In this document: piece after piece, positions 25,156 through 34,894 of the stretch
Layout of the letters: every line of letters begins with the position of its first letter
Position numbering within the stretch: the stretch's first letter is position 1
DNA from: [Ruminococcus] lactaris ATCC 29176
GTDB taxonomy: Bacteria; Bacillota; Clostridia; Lachnospirales; Lachnospiraceae
Reading direction: 5' to 3'
Assembly (NCBI RefSeq): GCF_025152405.1
Contig: NZ_CP102292.1
Span: 620,001 to 684,000, forward strand
DNA length: 64,000 nucleotides
Position numbers and translations under genes: made by a program
Notes under the pieces: model-generated
What the model saw: the letters and a program-made list of their open reading frames with translations, nothing else
Databases searched by the model: none
Told to the model about the DNA's origin: nothing

Positions 25156-25307
25156 TAGGGGAAAAACAAAGAAAACAACGGTTTTATAGGCTTTTTCAAG
25201 CGAGAAAAGCAAAAAAGTTTGTAGCAATGACTTGACATCCTAGGGGCATTGTGTGTTAGGAATAGTTTGCCTGGGGAAAATATGCATGAGAAACATGCAA
25301 GATAGCA

Positions 25308-25330
25308 TTCAGCAGACAATATCTGCTGAA
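25308..25330. repeat. short perfect hairpin in the 25.16-25.48 kb gap
   Basis: TTCAGCAGA / TCTGCTGAA with a 5-nt loop and no T-tail. The rest of 25156-25480 shows no gene; a 17-nt sequence at 25228-25244 recurs at 34570-34586. Confidence 0.5.
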
Positions 25331-25480
25331 TTACAGAACAAATGTGTATTTTTATTTTACCATTTACAGATTAAACAGTAGCGTACTTGAAGCAGTTTGT
25401 CCTTTTTCCAATCGCTATGGTGGGTATATATACCGGTAAGTTCTCGGATACAGTTTTGCAATAACAAAATTTTTGACAGA

Positions 25481-25762
25481 AATGGAGATGCTGACCAGGA
25501 TGTATCTACGCCAGCCGATCTTATGGCAAATATTTCAAACCGTAAATCATCAACTTATAGTGAACGGAAGATGTTTCCGTATGCAGTAGAAGATGATTTA
25601 TGTATGGAGTTGATTGGAAAAACCAGACAAATGGCGGTTAATAAAAACAAAAATCATGTATGGAAAAATATGACTGATATGGAACTGTTAAGAAGTGCAG
25701 GGCTATATGAGAAAAATTTGGTAACCGGACAGAAGGTATTTAAAATGACTTGTTTTTTCTGA
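25481..25762 (+). pseudogene. internal fragment of an AlbA-type ATP-binding protein
   Basis: About 90 codons read NGDADQDVSTPADLMANI then SERKMFPYAVEDDLCMELIG ... ELLRSAGLYEKN before a stop. The pattern resembles the middle of Schlafen/AlbA_2 ATP-binding proteins (the segment listing per-gene settings before the helix-turn-helix). The 5' part is not homologous and no ribosome site precedes it, so this is a truncated relic at the edge of the accessory island. Confidence 0.5.
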
Positions 25763-25794
25763 TAAAACGCAGAGGATAAATGGGAGAAACAAGT

Positions 25795-26444
25795 ATGAAG
25801 AATTTAAGATTAAAAAAATATTATTAGATGTGGTAGATAATCAATTACGGGACAATGATCCGCCGGCAGCAAAAGAAGCATACCAAAAACTGCTTGATGC
25901 AGGCTATTCTATGCGGGAAGCGAAAGAAAAAATCGGTGCGGTAGCACTGACAGAGATTTATGATGTGATGAAAGAAAAGCAGTCATATGATGAAAAGAGG
26001 TATACGAATGCATTGGCTGAAATGGTTCAGCAGAGTATTGATTTTGAAGATACACATAAAATAATTACTGAGTGGGATGATTGGGATGAACTGGTGCAGC
26101 GCGGTTATGAAGTCCAGAATCAACAGGATGAAAAGCAGATGATTTCCTGCTGGTGGGATGCATGGGCTTTGTTTCAGCAAATTATGGAGACTGCAGAGCG
26201 AAAAATGAGTATCAGTGAAGTGATGGAATCACAGGATTATGAATATCCGGTGGAGGCATGGCTCCAGGATATGGAAATGGAGCTGGGAAATGCAGGTGAA
26301 TACGAAAAACGTATGGAGTTTTGTAACAAAGTTTTGGAAATGTTTGACTGGACGTATGATGACGGGAATGGTTTTCGCTGTGCAGTAGGTGAAGAACTTT
26401 ATGAAGCAGGAAAAATAGAAGAAGCGATTGAAGAAGAAATATAA
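25795..26444 (+). CDS. hypothetical protein, probable frameshift near the N-terminus
   Basis: The open frame from the GTG at 25830 gives 204 aa, but its best ribosome site (GGGAG, 25782) lies before an ATG at 25795 in another frame. Adding one base to the A7 run at 25812-25818 would join them as MKNLRLKKILLDVVDNQL. Either the gene carries a one-base deletion or expression uses slippage on the A-run. The protein is acidic and helical, with CWWDAWALFQQI in the middle and a C-terminal tetratricopeptide-like helix pair. Function not recognised. Confidence 0.6.
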
Positions 26445-26518
26445 GATAGAAGAAAAGTAGAGGTGCGACGAATGGTAAAGATCAGCTTCCGGCTGATCGG
26501 ATAATCATTTTGTATATT

Positions 26519-28057
26519 ATGGGTGACGTATTAAGGATTTTAGATAGATTTAGAATAACAGGTCGTGGTGTTGTTTATACCGTAAAAATTAGCAAGGGTT
26601 GCATCATTCACATAGGAGATGTCCTTTTAGATCTCAGAGGAAATAGATTTGAGGTCAGTGGAATAGAAATGTTCAGAGGCATAATAGCGGAAGGAAAATC
26701 TTTTGAGGATATGCCTCTTGGATTAATGTTTAAGCAGTTAGACGGCGTAGAAGCTTATGGAAATATACTTGTTAAAGACTTGAATGATATAAATTTTATT
26801 TTTTGCAATCATCCGCTGTATCAAAGAAAAGTTGATGAAGATTATGAAGTTGAGTATCAAGAGGCTGGACTGCATCACTCATGTGCATTATTTAGTTATG
26901 AAGATATGGAAAGAGGTAAGCTTTCATTGTTTGGTGAGGAAATTTCTGGTCTTACAATTTATCGTGGATGGATGATGAAACCCGAGATGTATTCAGATTT
27001 CTATACATTACTGGAGCAAAAGGGAATTTATCTGATCAACACACCAGAGGAATATGAAAGATATCATACTTTGCCTGGATGGTACGATGATTTTGCTGAT
27101 GAGACCGCACAGTCTGTATGGGAGACAGAAGGAAATGTTGAAAATGCATTATTGAAGGCTAAACAATTAAGCGGCTCTTATATTGTAAAAGATTATGTAA
27201 AGAGCAGAAAACACGAGTGGTATGATGCATGTTTTATCAGTAATATTGCGGATGTTGCAAATACGGCAAGTGTAATAAAGAATTTTGTTGAACGTCAGGG
27301 TGATTCACTGGTAGGAGGAATTGTTCTGAGGAAGTTTGAGAATCTAAAGCAAATTGGATTTCATGAGAGAAGTGGAATGCCTATATCAGAGGAATATAGG
27401 GTATTTGTTTATGCCGGAAAAGTTCTGATAATGGATAATTATTGGACAGAAAAAGAGGATGTTAAGTTGTCTGATAGTGAAATAAGCTGGATAGAAAGTA
27501 TTGCTAAAAAAATAAGAAGTAACTTTGCTACGGTGGATATTGCACGAAAAGCTGATGGTGAGCTTGTGATTATGGAACTTGGCGATGGTCAAGTTTCAGG
27601 GCTACAGCAGATAGATGAAAAAGTGTTTTATCAATCGTTTGATTCGGAAGAAGGTATTCCGGTAGAAGAGTTCTTTCCGGAAGGTACAGTAATATTATCT
27701 GGGAACCCAATGCCAGATAAGACCGCAGAACAGATGCAATTAGAAATTGAGCAAATCAGCAATACTCAAGAGCTGGTTGATGCTTATGTGCTGGTTCACA
27801 ATAAGTTTTGGTATATTGAAGATGATCTGTATGATTATGAAGAGGGAACAGAAGACTATATCAGGGTAAGAGATAATGTTGAAGCCTGGGGAGAAATGAT
27901 GGATTTGCTTGATGATAGGGTAATGTCTACGGCAAAGGAAGAAGGGCTTCTTGCAGAACGTCAGCCTGACTCTGGCACAATAAAACAATTTGAAGAATTT
28001 ATGAAAAAATACGGTTACAGAGATGGTCGTGGTTGGTGGGTGAAGATTGAGAGGTGA
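26519..28057 (+). CDS. ATP-grasp domain protein (R2K-type)
   Basis: 512 aa from the ATG at 26519; the ribosome site is poor and a TTG at 26510 is an alternative. The first 65 or so residues (FRITGRGVVYTVKISKGCII ... ) resemble an EF-Tu domain-2 barrel. Residues from about 130 to 400 look like an ATP-grasp ligase of the R2K clade: SGSYIVKDYVKSRKHEW as nucleotide-binding loop, EEYRVFVYAGKVL, and VDIARKADGELVIMELGDGQVSGL with metal-binding acidic residues. A helical tail of about 100 residues follows. It may join a small molecule or peptide by an ATP-dependent ligation; the substrate is unknown. Confidence 0.65.
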   Translation: MGDVLRILDRFRITGRGVVYTVKISKGCIIHIGDVLLDLRGNRFEVSGIEMFRGIIAEGKSFEDMPLGLMFKQLDGVEAYGNILVKDLNDINFIFCNHPLYQRKVDEDYEVEYQEAGLHHSCALFSYEDMERGKLSLFGEEISGLTIYRGWMMKPEMYSDFYTLLEQKGIYLINTPEEYERYHTLPGWYDDFADETAQSVWETEGNVENALLKAKQLSGSYIVKDYVKSRKHEWYDACFISNIADVANTASVIKNFVERQGDSLVGGIVLRKFENLKQIGFHERSGMPISEEYRVFVYAGKVLIMDNYWTEKEDVKLSDSEISWIESIAKKIRSNFATVDIARKADGELVIMELGDGQVSGLQQIDEKVFYQSFDSEEGIPVEEFFPEGTVILSGNPMPDKTAEQMQLEIEQISNTQELVDAYVLVHNKFWYIEDDLYDYEEGTEDYIRVRDNVEAWGEMMDLLDDRVMSTAKEEGLLAERQPDSGTIKQFEEFMKKYGYRDGRGWWVKIER

Positions 28058-28062
28058 TATGC

Positions 28063-28239
28063 ATGGCACATACAGGATGTCCATCTGGACATGATATGTG
28101 GAATGGAGATGGAAAACCTGTCGTATGGGCTTTTCGTATTGGCTTCTTTAGGAAGTTCGCGGAGGAACATCCAGATTGTATAATGGATGACAATAGTGAG
28201 TATTGGCAATTATATGATTGTTTGGAAGTTCAAGGATGA
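28063..28239 (+). CDS. small hypothetical protein, 58 aa
   Basis: GAGGTGAT lies just before the ATG at 28063, and the gene starts 5 nt after the ATP-grasp stop, so the two are likely translated together. The peptide begins MAHTGCPSGHDMWNGDGKPVVW and is rich in aromatic and acidic residues, with three Cys. Family not recognised. Confidence 0.6.
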   Translation: MAHTGCPSGHDMWNGDGKPVVWAFRIGFFRKFAEEHPDCIMDDNSEYWQLYDCLEVQG

Positions 28240-28268
28240 GGTAAGAAAGTTCATAGGGATTTAAGGCA

Positions 28269-28307
28269 GGAGCCGGTTGGATGATGAGTCTGACTGGCTT
28301 CTTTTTT
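28269..28307 (+). terminator. terminator after the ATP-grasp unit
   Basis: Imperfect stem GGAGCCGGTT / GACTGGCTTC with G-U pairs, followed by six T. Confidence 0.65.
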
Positions 28308-28379
28308 GATTGAGAAAAACGAGTTTTTATAGTACAATAAGTTATTCATTTTGTGAAACTTGATATTTGAGGATTTGGT

Positions 28380-28595
28380 ATGGTTAAGAACAATATTGAA
28401 GTTGATGTAAAAGTAAAATGTATAGAGAATGGAACAACCTAGGCACAGATTGCTGAGGGTATTCAGACCACAAAGTCATATGTGAATCGTATGATCAAGA
28501 AGCCAAATGGTGTGGTGAATAATACCTTTGTGCAGATGATGGAAGCATTGGGTTATGATATTGAACTGACTTATGTGAAGAGGAATGACAAATAA
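28380..28595 (+). pseudogene. small helix-turn-helix gene with in-frame stop
   Basis: The 71-codon frame MVKNNIEVDVKVKCIENGTT - stop - AQIAEGIQTTKSYVNRMIKK ... EALGYDIELTYVKRND reads as a compact XRE-like DNA-binding protein. It is broken by TAG at 28440-28442, a single C-to-T change from CAG. The rest of the frame is intact, so inactivation looks recent. It ends 18 nt before the DUF262 gene pair and may have been its regulator. Confidence 0.65.
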
Positions 28596-29035
28596 TGTGT
28601 AGGAGGAAACACTATGGCGAACAATAGTATGGGAACTAAGAAAGTTGAGGAACTCTTAGTTAGCAAATCAATGCCTTTAGGAATGCAGTTTTATGTTCCT
28701 AATTATCAGAGGGGATATCGTTGGAAGGAATCACAGGTTCAGCAGCTGTTAAATGATATAAAAGAATTTGATTATGAAAAGAATAATGAAAAAAAGTTTT
28801 ATTGCTTACAGCCACTTGTAGTGACTGAGGATAAGGAAAATGGGTGGGTCGTAATAGATGGACAGCAGAGACTTACAACATTATTTATTATTCTGACTTG
28901 CATAGAAAAGATGCTTTATATAGTGGCTCAGTTGTCAAGACAAAAATCTAAGATTTTTATAATGAACTGATATGGTTGATAAGTAACAAGGAACATGGGG
29001 AGGATAGTGGAACACTCCCCAGATCCATATATGCA

Positions 29036-29926
29036 TTAAGCTGCATACGGCAAAAGCATTGCCGGGTAGTAACATTCAGCCGGTGTTTTGTAATCAAGGG
29101 CAGAATGGCATCTTTCAAAGTTATAGGTGTGGACATATCGTCCAATAGCAACTCTGGCATCCTTGATGTTGTTATACAGCGTCAGATAAGCTTCTTCATA
29201 CTTGAAGCTGCGGAACCATCGCTCAATCATGATGTTGTCAGCCCAACGGCTTTTTCCATCCATACTCTGACGGATACCGTTTTCTTTTACAAATTCAATG
29301 TATTTCTGACTTGTGAACTGACAACCCTGATCAGAGTTCAAAATCTGTGGTTTTGACACAGCAAATGCTTTTTTTAGAGCATTGATAACCATTCTGGTAT
29401 CAAGGGTATCATCGACTTCCCAGCCTACGATACAACGGCTGTACCAGTCGATTACAGCTGTCAGATACAGAAATCCGTGTCTGATTGGAATATATGTAAT
29501 GTCAATAGACCACGCCTGATTTGGTGCATCTATGACGGCATTTCGAAGAAGATAAGGACATCCCTTTGCCTGTTGCATCCGCTTGGAAAGATTCATCTTA
29601 GGATAGATTGGGTAAATATCCATCTCATTCATATAGCGGCGTGCTTTACGACGCCCAACATGATAACCTCTGTTTTTGAGTTGTGCAGACATTTGCCTTG
29701 CACCCCAGGTTGGATTATCCGTATGAAGATGGTCGATAATCTCTTTACAAGCCAGTTCTTCGTCTGATACAGGTGAAGTCTTGTAATAGATGCTTGTACG
29801 GTTGATATCAAGCAGTTTTGCTCCTACAGATGCCGGGATTTCTTTAGTAGTCAAAAGGTTTTGGACTAAACTTACTCTCGTAGTCAGGTCCACAAATTTC
29901 TTCAGATTTTTTTTTGAGCCAGTCAA
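29036..29926 (-). CDS. IS3-family transposase OrfB (DDE integrase)
   Basis: The catalytic triad is visible: Asp in WSIDITYIPI, Asp in LNSDQGCQFTS, Glu in MIERWFRSFKYEE, in an rve-type core preceded by the HTH_21-like NPTWGARQMSAQLKNRGY. No stop interrupts it. It overlaps OrfA by 83 nt and is probably made as a fusion by frameshifting at a run of nine A (- strand, 29915-29907). Confidence 0.92.
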   Translation of the reverse strand: MTGSKKNLKKFVDLTTRVSLVQNLLTTKEIPASVGAKLLDINRTSIYYKTSPVSDEELACKEIIDHLHTDNPTWGARQMSAQLKNRGYHVGRRKARRYMNEMDIYPIYPKMNLSKRMQQAKGCPYLLRNAVIDAPNQAWSIDITYIPIRHGFLYLTAVIDWYSRCIVGWEVDDTLDTRMVINALKKAFAVSKPQILNSDQGCQFTSQKYIEFVKENGIRQSMDGKSRWADNIMIERWFRSFKYEEAYLTLYNNIKDARVAIGRYVHTYNFERCHSALDYKTPAECYYPAMLLPYAA

Positions 29927-30191
29927 CCTGCATGGTTAACTGACCAACCTTTTTCGCATACTCCGCCTTTTCCTTGCGTTCTTCAGCAAGCTTGTCTTTG
30001 AGGTTTTCCTGACGCTTGTCATCGAATACTGCAGAGGCATTGTTAAGGAATTCTTTCTTCCAATTGCGGAGCAGATTTGGTTGGATGTTATTCTCGGTTG
30101 CAAGGGTGTTGAGATCTTTCTCGCCCTTAAGCAGCTCGATTACCAGGTCTGATTTAAATTTGGCACTAAAGTTTCTTCTTTGTCTGGACAT
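29844..30191 (-). CDS. IS3-family transposase OrfA
   Basis: 115-aa helix-turn-helix protein: FSAKFKSDLVIELLKGEKDL, NNIQPNLLRNWKKEFL, then a leucine-zipper-like coiled coil ending VDWLKKKSEE. It supplies DNA binding for the OrfAB transposase. Confidence 0.9.
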   Translation of the reverse strand: MSRQRRNFSAKFKSDLVIELLKGEKDLNTLATENNIQPNLLRNWKKEFLNNASAVFDDKRQENLKDKLAEERKEKAEYAKKVGQLTMQVDWLKKKSEEICGPDYESKFSPKPFDY

Positions 30192-31915
30192 AATGATGAA
30201 TCCTCACTTTCATACTGATTTTAGTATATCAGATTCATTAATATTTGTCCGAAAAAGTGTCTTAATTTATGAGACCATTATATTATAAAGAGAAAGCCCA
30301 ATTATATCAGATGAACTATCAGAATAAGCCTCAGATGCACGATTGGCTGGAAGAACTAGGAGATGTTAATAATGATGTTCAAATTAATTCTGATGATATA
30401 GATGCATATCATATTACCAATGCTTATCTTACTGTAAAGGCATGGCTTGAAGAGGCAAATGATCTTAAAGCAATAGGTGCAGAAATACGTGAGAAAATAA
30501 GAACATACACCCGTTTTATTTGGTATGAAGTAAAGGGGGATATTAAACCAGAAATAATATTCACAAATATTAATATGGGAAAAATCAAGCTCACAAATGC
30601 CGAACTGATAAAAGCCCTATTGCTTAAACAGGATAATTATAAAGGCGAAAATGATGATGTTATAAAGGTCAGTCAAATAAAAATCAGTACTGCCTGGGAT
30701 AATATGGAAGCCAAGCTTCAGAGGGATGACTTGTGGCGATTCCTTACAGGTTCAGGCAAGTTCAGTAAATCAGAAACCCACATGGAACTTATCTTTAGAA
30801 TAATGGCTAAAGATATTGTGAAGGATCGTATAAGAAATAATCCGGAGTTCTATGTTGAGAATGAAGAAGAATTAAATAAAGATACATATACATTCATTAT
30901 TTTCAGTAGAGAATTGGAATATCTTGAGAATGAAAAGACAGATAAACCACTGCCATATTCTGAACTTTTGGAAAGCTTCTGGGGTAAGATAGAGCGTTAC
31001 TACAATATGTTCATAGATTGGTATGAAAACCGAGAGTGGTATCATCTTATAGGTGTTCTTTTAGCTAAAGAAGAGAATCAGACAGAGTCATATTTTGAAG
31101 AACTCTGTGATTTATACAGAACACATACTAAGTCTGAATTTGTGTGCAAATTGAAAGAACGCATTATTAATGAAATCGATTTTGAAGATAAGGATAAGAC
31201 AGACTTTTCGTTTACACATGAGGTTGTTGAGGAATATCTTAAATCATTATCCTATTCTGATAAGAAAATTGACAAAGATAAGATTAGAAATATTCTGTTG
31301 CTATTCAATGTTATTTCAATGCAGAATAATACAGATTCAGATCCTCGTTTTCCGTTTGACTCATATCAGAAGCAAAAATGGGATATAGAACATATCCATT
31401 CTGTGACGACGGAAAGAGCTCAGAATAAGAAAGAACGCGAGGAATGGCTTGATAGTGCATGGCCTTACATTGAAAGCGTGGCATCAGATCCTAAAGTTTT
31501 TGAAATGTATACAAAAGCTAAGGATGTGAGAGACAACAAGTTTTATGATGATGAGCACGCTACAGAATACGATGAAATGTATAATTCTGTAATAGCTTTT
31601 TTCTCTGGAGAAACAGGAATAGATAATAAGCCTATAAATGAGATATCTAACTTAACATTGCTTGACCAGAGGACGAACAGAGGATACAGAAATCATATTT
31701 TCCCTGTTAAGAGAAATAAAATTCTTGAAAAGAGCGGTGTTGAAAGTTTTATACCACTTTGCACAAAGAATGTGTTTCTGAAATTCTATTCAAAGACAGT
31801 ATCGCAGATGTATTTGTGGGATAAAAATGACAGAAAAGATTATTTTGACAAGATGGCCGATGAAATTTTCTATTATCTGTCTGGGACAAGAAAAGAACAG
31901 TAGGAGGAATTCGGA

Positions 31916-34297
31916 ATGGATGGCAATGAAAGAATAACTTTCTGGGAATTATTAGACGAAAAGAAAATTGAAATACCAGTAATTCAGAGAGACTATGCCC
32001 AAGGTAGAGATAAAGACAATGTAAATGATATCAGAAAAAATTTCCTTAATAGTATAAAGGATGCATTAAAAAATGAGGAGCCGTTGGATTTAAATTTTGT
32101 ATATGGAAGTACAAAAGGTAACACGTTTATTCCGATAGACGGACAGCAGAGACTCACAACATTGTATTTGATACATGTATACTTGATGCTTGTATTGGGT
32201 AAGAAATTTGAGAAAGGTTCTAATAAAAGAATAAAAAAATTCACTTATGAAACCAGAACTACTTCAAGAGATTTTTGCAAAGGTCTTACTAATGAAACTA
32301 TTGTTATCAGAGATGACAAGAAAATAACTGATGTAGAAAGCATAAGTGAGGAGATCAAGAATAACAATTGGTTCAGTTCTTCTTGGCTTAATGATCCCAC
32401 AATTAAAGCGATGCTTAATATGCTTGACTCTATTCATGAGATTTTCAAGGGTGAAGATTATGAAGATTTCTTTGAAAAACTGACGGACGATGATGAGGAT
32501 AGCTATATCATTTATTTTTATTTTCTCGATCTTGGTGAATATAATCTTGGTGACAGCATCTATATTAAATTGAATGCAAGAGGAAAAGATCTTACAAACT
32601 ATGAGAATTTCAAGGCAAAGCTTTCTAAATATATTACAGATGAGATTGGGACACCTAAAGATGATTATATAGCTAAATTAGATGGAGAATGGTCAGAGGT
32701 ATTCTGGGAGTTTGTTAAGGATAATTCTACAAAGCTTTATGATGAAAAAATAATGAATTTCTTTACAAACTTTATGATTAATGAGTATGCAGCATATATG
32801 ACGGCATCAGGACGCGACCCAGTCAGAGCAGAAATAAGGGAAGTAATTGGATACTCTCATCTTGATTTCATTAATAGATTTCAGGGATATAATGATAAAT
32901 GGGATGGGCATAAGATTGCTGATTCTTTTGTAAAGATATTTGAACTTTTTGATTTAATGACATCAGGGAAAAATCAAGTGATTTTTGCTCAGGGAAATAA
33001 GTATTTTGATGAGCAAGCACTTTTTAAGTGGATTATTGAAAATAACGATACTGAAAAAGCAGATAATAAATCTGGAATTTCGTATTCGACAAGAATACAA
33101 GCGGATGCATATTTAGGCTTTATAATTCAGAATAATTCGTTAATCTCTACACCAGATGTATTTAAGGAAAAGCTTATTGACTGGATGAGAGTAGTTATGA
33201 CTCTGAGCCGCGAAACTAATTATAATGGTGGCGATGATTATGTTCGAGCTATTAGCAAAGGTGTTAGAAAGATGTTGCCAGAAAGTGGAGATATACTAAC
33301 TTATCTGGATAAGCTGACTGACAGGAGTGGTCATGGTTTTGATGGTGACTGTTTCGATGAAGAATGCCTAAAAGCCAAACTGATTCTTAGAAGTCCTGAG
33401 TGGGAAAAATTAGTTATAGCGGCAGAAGATAATAAGTATTTTAACGGGCAGATTGGCTTCTTGTTTGAGATTTCTGGAATAGACAAGCAATTCAAAAATG
33501 CTTGTGTTGATAAGTGGGATGCAGCTACGGATCAGGAGTACAGAAGTCTTTTTGAAAAATACTTTAACATTTTTTCGTCGATTTTTGGTGAATTTACAAT
33601 TGCAGGAAAGAATGATAAATACGTTGGTATAAATAGAAACATTGCAAATGTATTAAGACGTGCTCTTCTGTGTAAGGGTGACTATACATTATTCCACAGT
33701 AGTAATTCTAGCTTTTTGATAGATAATGATAGAGATATAAGTTGGAAACGTCTGTTAAGAATTCAGAGCAATGAGAAAAACGGAACATATCAGAATAGAA
33801 GAAAGATGTTTTTCAGTCTTATTAAGGATCCATTATTTGACCAAAATGATATTGCAGATAGTTTACAGAAGATATGTGACAGAGATGTAGCTGGTATAAC
33901 TGATTGGAGAAAGTATTTTATTACAGTTCCGGAAATAATGGATTCATTGCATAAATACACTGACGGCAGAGCAAGTGAAAGATATGTAAGATTTGAAGGG
34001 AAATATATTTTCCTCATGGGAAGTACTAGATTGTATGGTTGGAATGAGGAGTATTATTCATACGCATTGTATTGTCTGCTCAAAAAACTCCCAAATGCTT
34101 CTGTGAAATATAATCAGGCAAAAGGCTGGGAAGATGTAGATTGTCATATTGAACTTACATCATCCACAAATGCTGGTAAATGGAAGATTAAATATTTAAG
34201 AGCGAAAGATAAATTTAGCGTGATAGATGCATCGGGTGTTCAAAGTTTGTATTCAACGGTTGAGGATGCAAAGTACGCTTTGGAAAAACTTCTTTAG
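31916..34297 (+). CDS. DUF262 family protein (second subunit of GmrSD-like pair)
   Basis: 793 aa. The N-terminus carries PVIQRDYAQGRD and IPIDGQQRLTTLYL, the DUF262 (GmrS/ParB-like NTPase) motifs. Further on, IYIKLNARGKDLTNYENFKAKL is typical of these proteins. The long C-terminal part has no HNH motif, unlike the first gene. GTAGGAGGAATTCGG precedes the ATG, 12 nt after the disrupted first gene. Paired DUF262 genes of this layout occur in anti-phage islands; with its partner broken this copy is probably orphaned. Confidence 0.82.
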   Translation: MDGNERITFWELLDEKKIEIPVIQRDYAQGRDKDNVNDIRKNFLNSIKDALKNEEPLDLNFVYGSTKGNTFIPIDGQQRLTTLYLIHVYLMLVLGKKFEKGSNKRIKKFTYETRTTSRDFCKGLTNETIVIRDDKKITDVESISEEIKNNNWFSSSWLNDPTIKAMLNMLDSIHEIFKGEDYEDFFEKLTDDDEDSYIIYFYFLDLGEYNLGDSIYIKLNARGKDLTNYENFKAKLSKYITDEIGTPKDDYIAKLDGEWSEVFWEFVKDNSTKLYDEKIMNFFTNFMINEYAAYMTASGRDPVRAEIREVIGYSHLDFINRFQGYNDKWDGHKIADSFVKIFELFDLMTSGKNQVIFAQGNKYFDEQALFKWIIENNDTEKADNKSGISYSTRIQADAYLGFIIQNNSLISTPDVFKEKLIDWMRVVMTLSRETNYNGGDDYVRAISKGVRKMLPESGDILTYLDKLTDRSGHGFDGDCFDEECLKAKLILRSPEWEKLVIAAEDNKYFNGQIGFLFEISGIDKQFKNACVDKWDAATDQEYRSLFEKYFNIFSSIFGEFTIAGKNDKYVGINRNIANVLRRALLCKGDYTLFHSSNSSFLIDNDRDISWKRLLRIQSNEKNGTYQNRRKMFFSLIKDPLFDQNDIADSLQKICDRDVAGITDWRKYFITVPEIMDSLHKYTDGRASERYVRFEGKYIFLMGSTRLYGWNEEYYSYALYCLLKKLPNASVKYNQAKGWEDVDCHIELTSSTNAGKWKIKYLRAKDKFSVIDASGVQSLYSTVEDAKYALEKLL

Positions 34298-34438
34298 TAG
34301 ATTGGGAACTGACATATTTTTCTGCTATCGAGAAAATATTATTCTTAAGACATTGAAATTACCTATGTCAAAAGGCAACGAATAATCGCGAAAAATACAA
34401 GGCCTTATATAAAGAATAGAAAGGTAGGGCATAAAAAT

Positions 34439-34621
34439 ATGACAGATGAAGTAAGAGATGGAGGAATGAATCTGTTAGGAAAAGTAGATGTGTGGGATAA
34501 TCTGATAAGAATTAAATCAGAAAGTGTTGCACAGGAATTGATGGGAATGATACTGAAAGAATTTTGTGACAATGACTTGACATCCTCGGGTGGACTCTGC
34601 GTAGAAAAAAGTCTTCCTTAA
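34439..34621 (+). CDS. hypothetical short ORF, possibly a fragment
   Basis: 60 codons with AAAGGTAGGG upstream of the ATG. Begins MTDEVRDGGMNLLGKVDVWD. Its end overlaps the 17-nt sequence that recurs at 25228. It is not recognised and may be the tail of an excised or rearranged gene. The stretch 34298-34438 shows nothing. Confidence 0.35.
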   Translation: MTDEVRDGGMNLLGKVDVWDNLIRIKSESVAQELMGMILKEFCDNDLTSSGGLCVEKSLP

Positions 34622-34651
34622 AAGTAAAAAATTACTCCAAGAGGAAAGAAC

Positions 34652-34704
34652 AAAATCCGAAAAATAGAATCAATGTTGGATTCTATTTTTCGGATTTTTT
34701 CTTT
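34652..34704. terminator. strong bidirectional terminator
   Basis: Perfect 20-bp stem beginning AAAATCCGAAAAATAGAATC with a 7-nt loop and T-run. Marks the right border of the accessory stretch. A 63-codon - strand frame over it is not convincing. Confidence 0.85.
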
Positions 34705-34894
34705 GGCAAGCTTTTTGCCGTCTTTTAATGAATGTTCAAATTCAAATTGTCGAATCACCCATCTTCTTGAACTTCCGTTCAAGAAGCATCCCTCGCTCTG
34801 CTCGGTCAATTAAGATTTTCAGCAACCGCAAGTTGCTTTCTCATCTGACTTCATTCTGTTATGATAATAACAACGAATAACGGAGGTGGATACG

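Larger units (their letters stand above)
29008..30264 (-). mobile_element. IS3-family insertion sequence
   Basis: About 1.26 kb, inserted in the DUF262 gene in opposite orientation. It encodes overlapping OrfA and OrfB. The ends are approximate: TGGAACACTCCCC on the left and the complement of TAAGACACTTTTT on the right share only a short inverted match, and I could not settle a target duplication. Confidence 0.75.
28614..31903 (+). pseudogene. GmrSD-type DUF262/DUF1524 nuclease gene broken by frameshift and IS
   Basis: The N-terminal part (28614-28970) has the DUF262 motifs VPNYQRGYRW and VIDGQQRLTTLF. A one-base loss near 28950 shifts the frame; the other frame continues as DFYNELIWLISNKEHGEDSG up to the insertion at about 29007. 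The rest resumes after the IS (from about 30265), keeps the ITNAEL-like KLTNAELIKALLL segment, and ends with a DUF1524 HNH region: WDIEHIHSVTTERAQNKKE and NLTLLDQRTNRGYRNHIFP. GmrSD-type enzymes are type IV restriction systems cutting modified phage DNA. This subunit is inactive here. Confidence 0.8.

Noticed and set aside
29008..30264. 3-bp target duplication for the IS3 element
   Set aside because: No matching triplet could be settled at the two ends because the inverted ends are weak.
34618..34809. 63-aa ORF on the - strand across the terminator
   Set aside because: It runs through a perfect 20-bp terminator stem and has no ribosome site.
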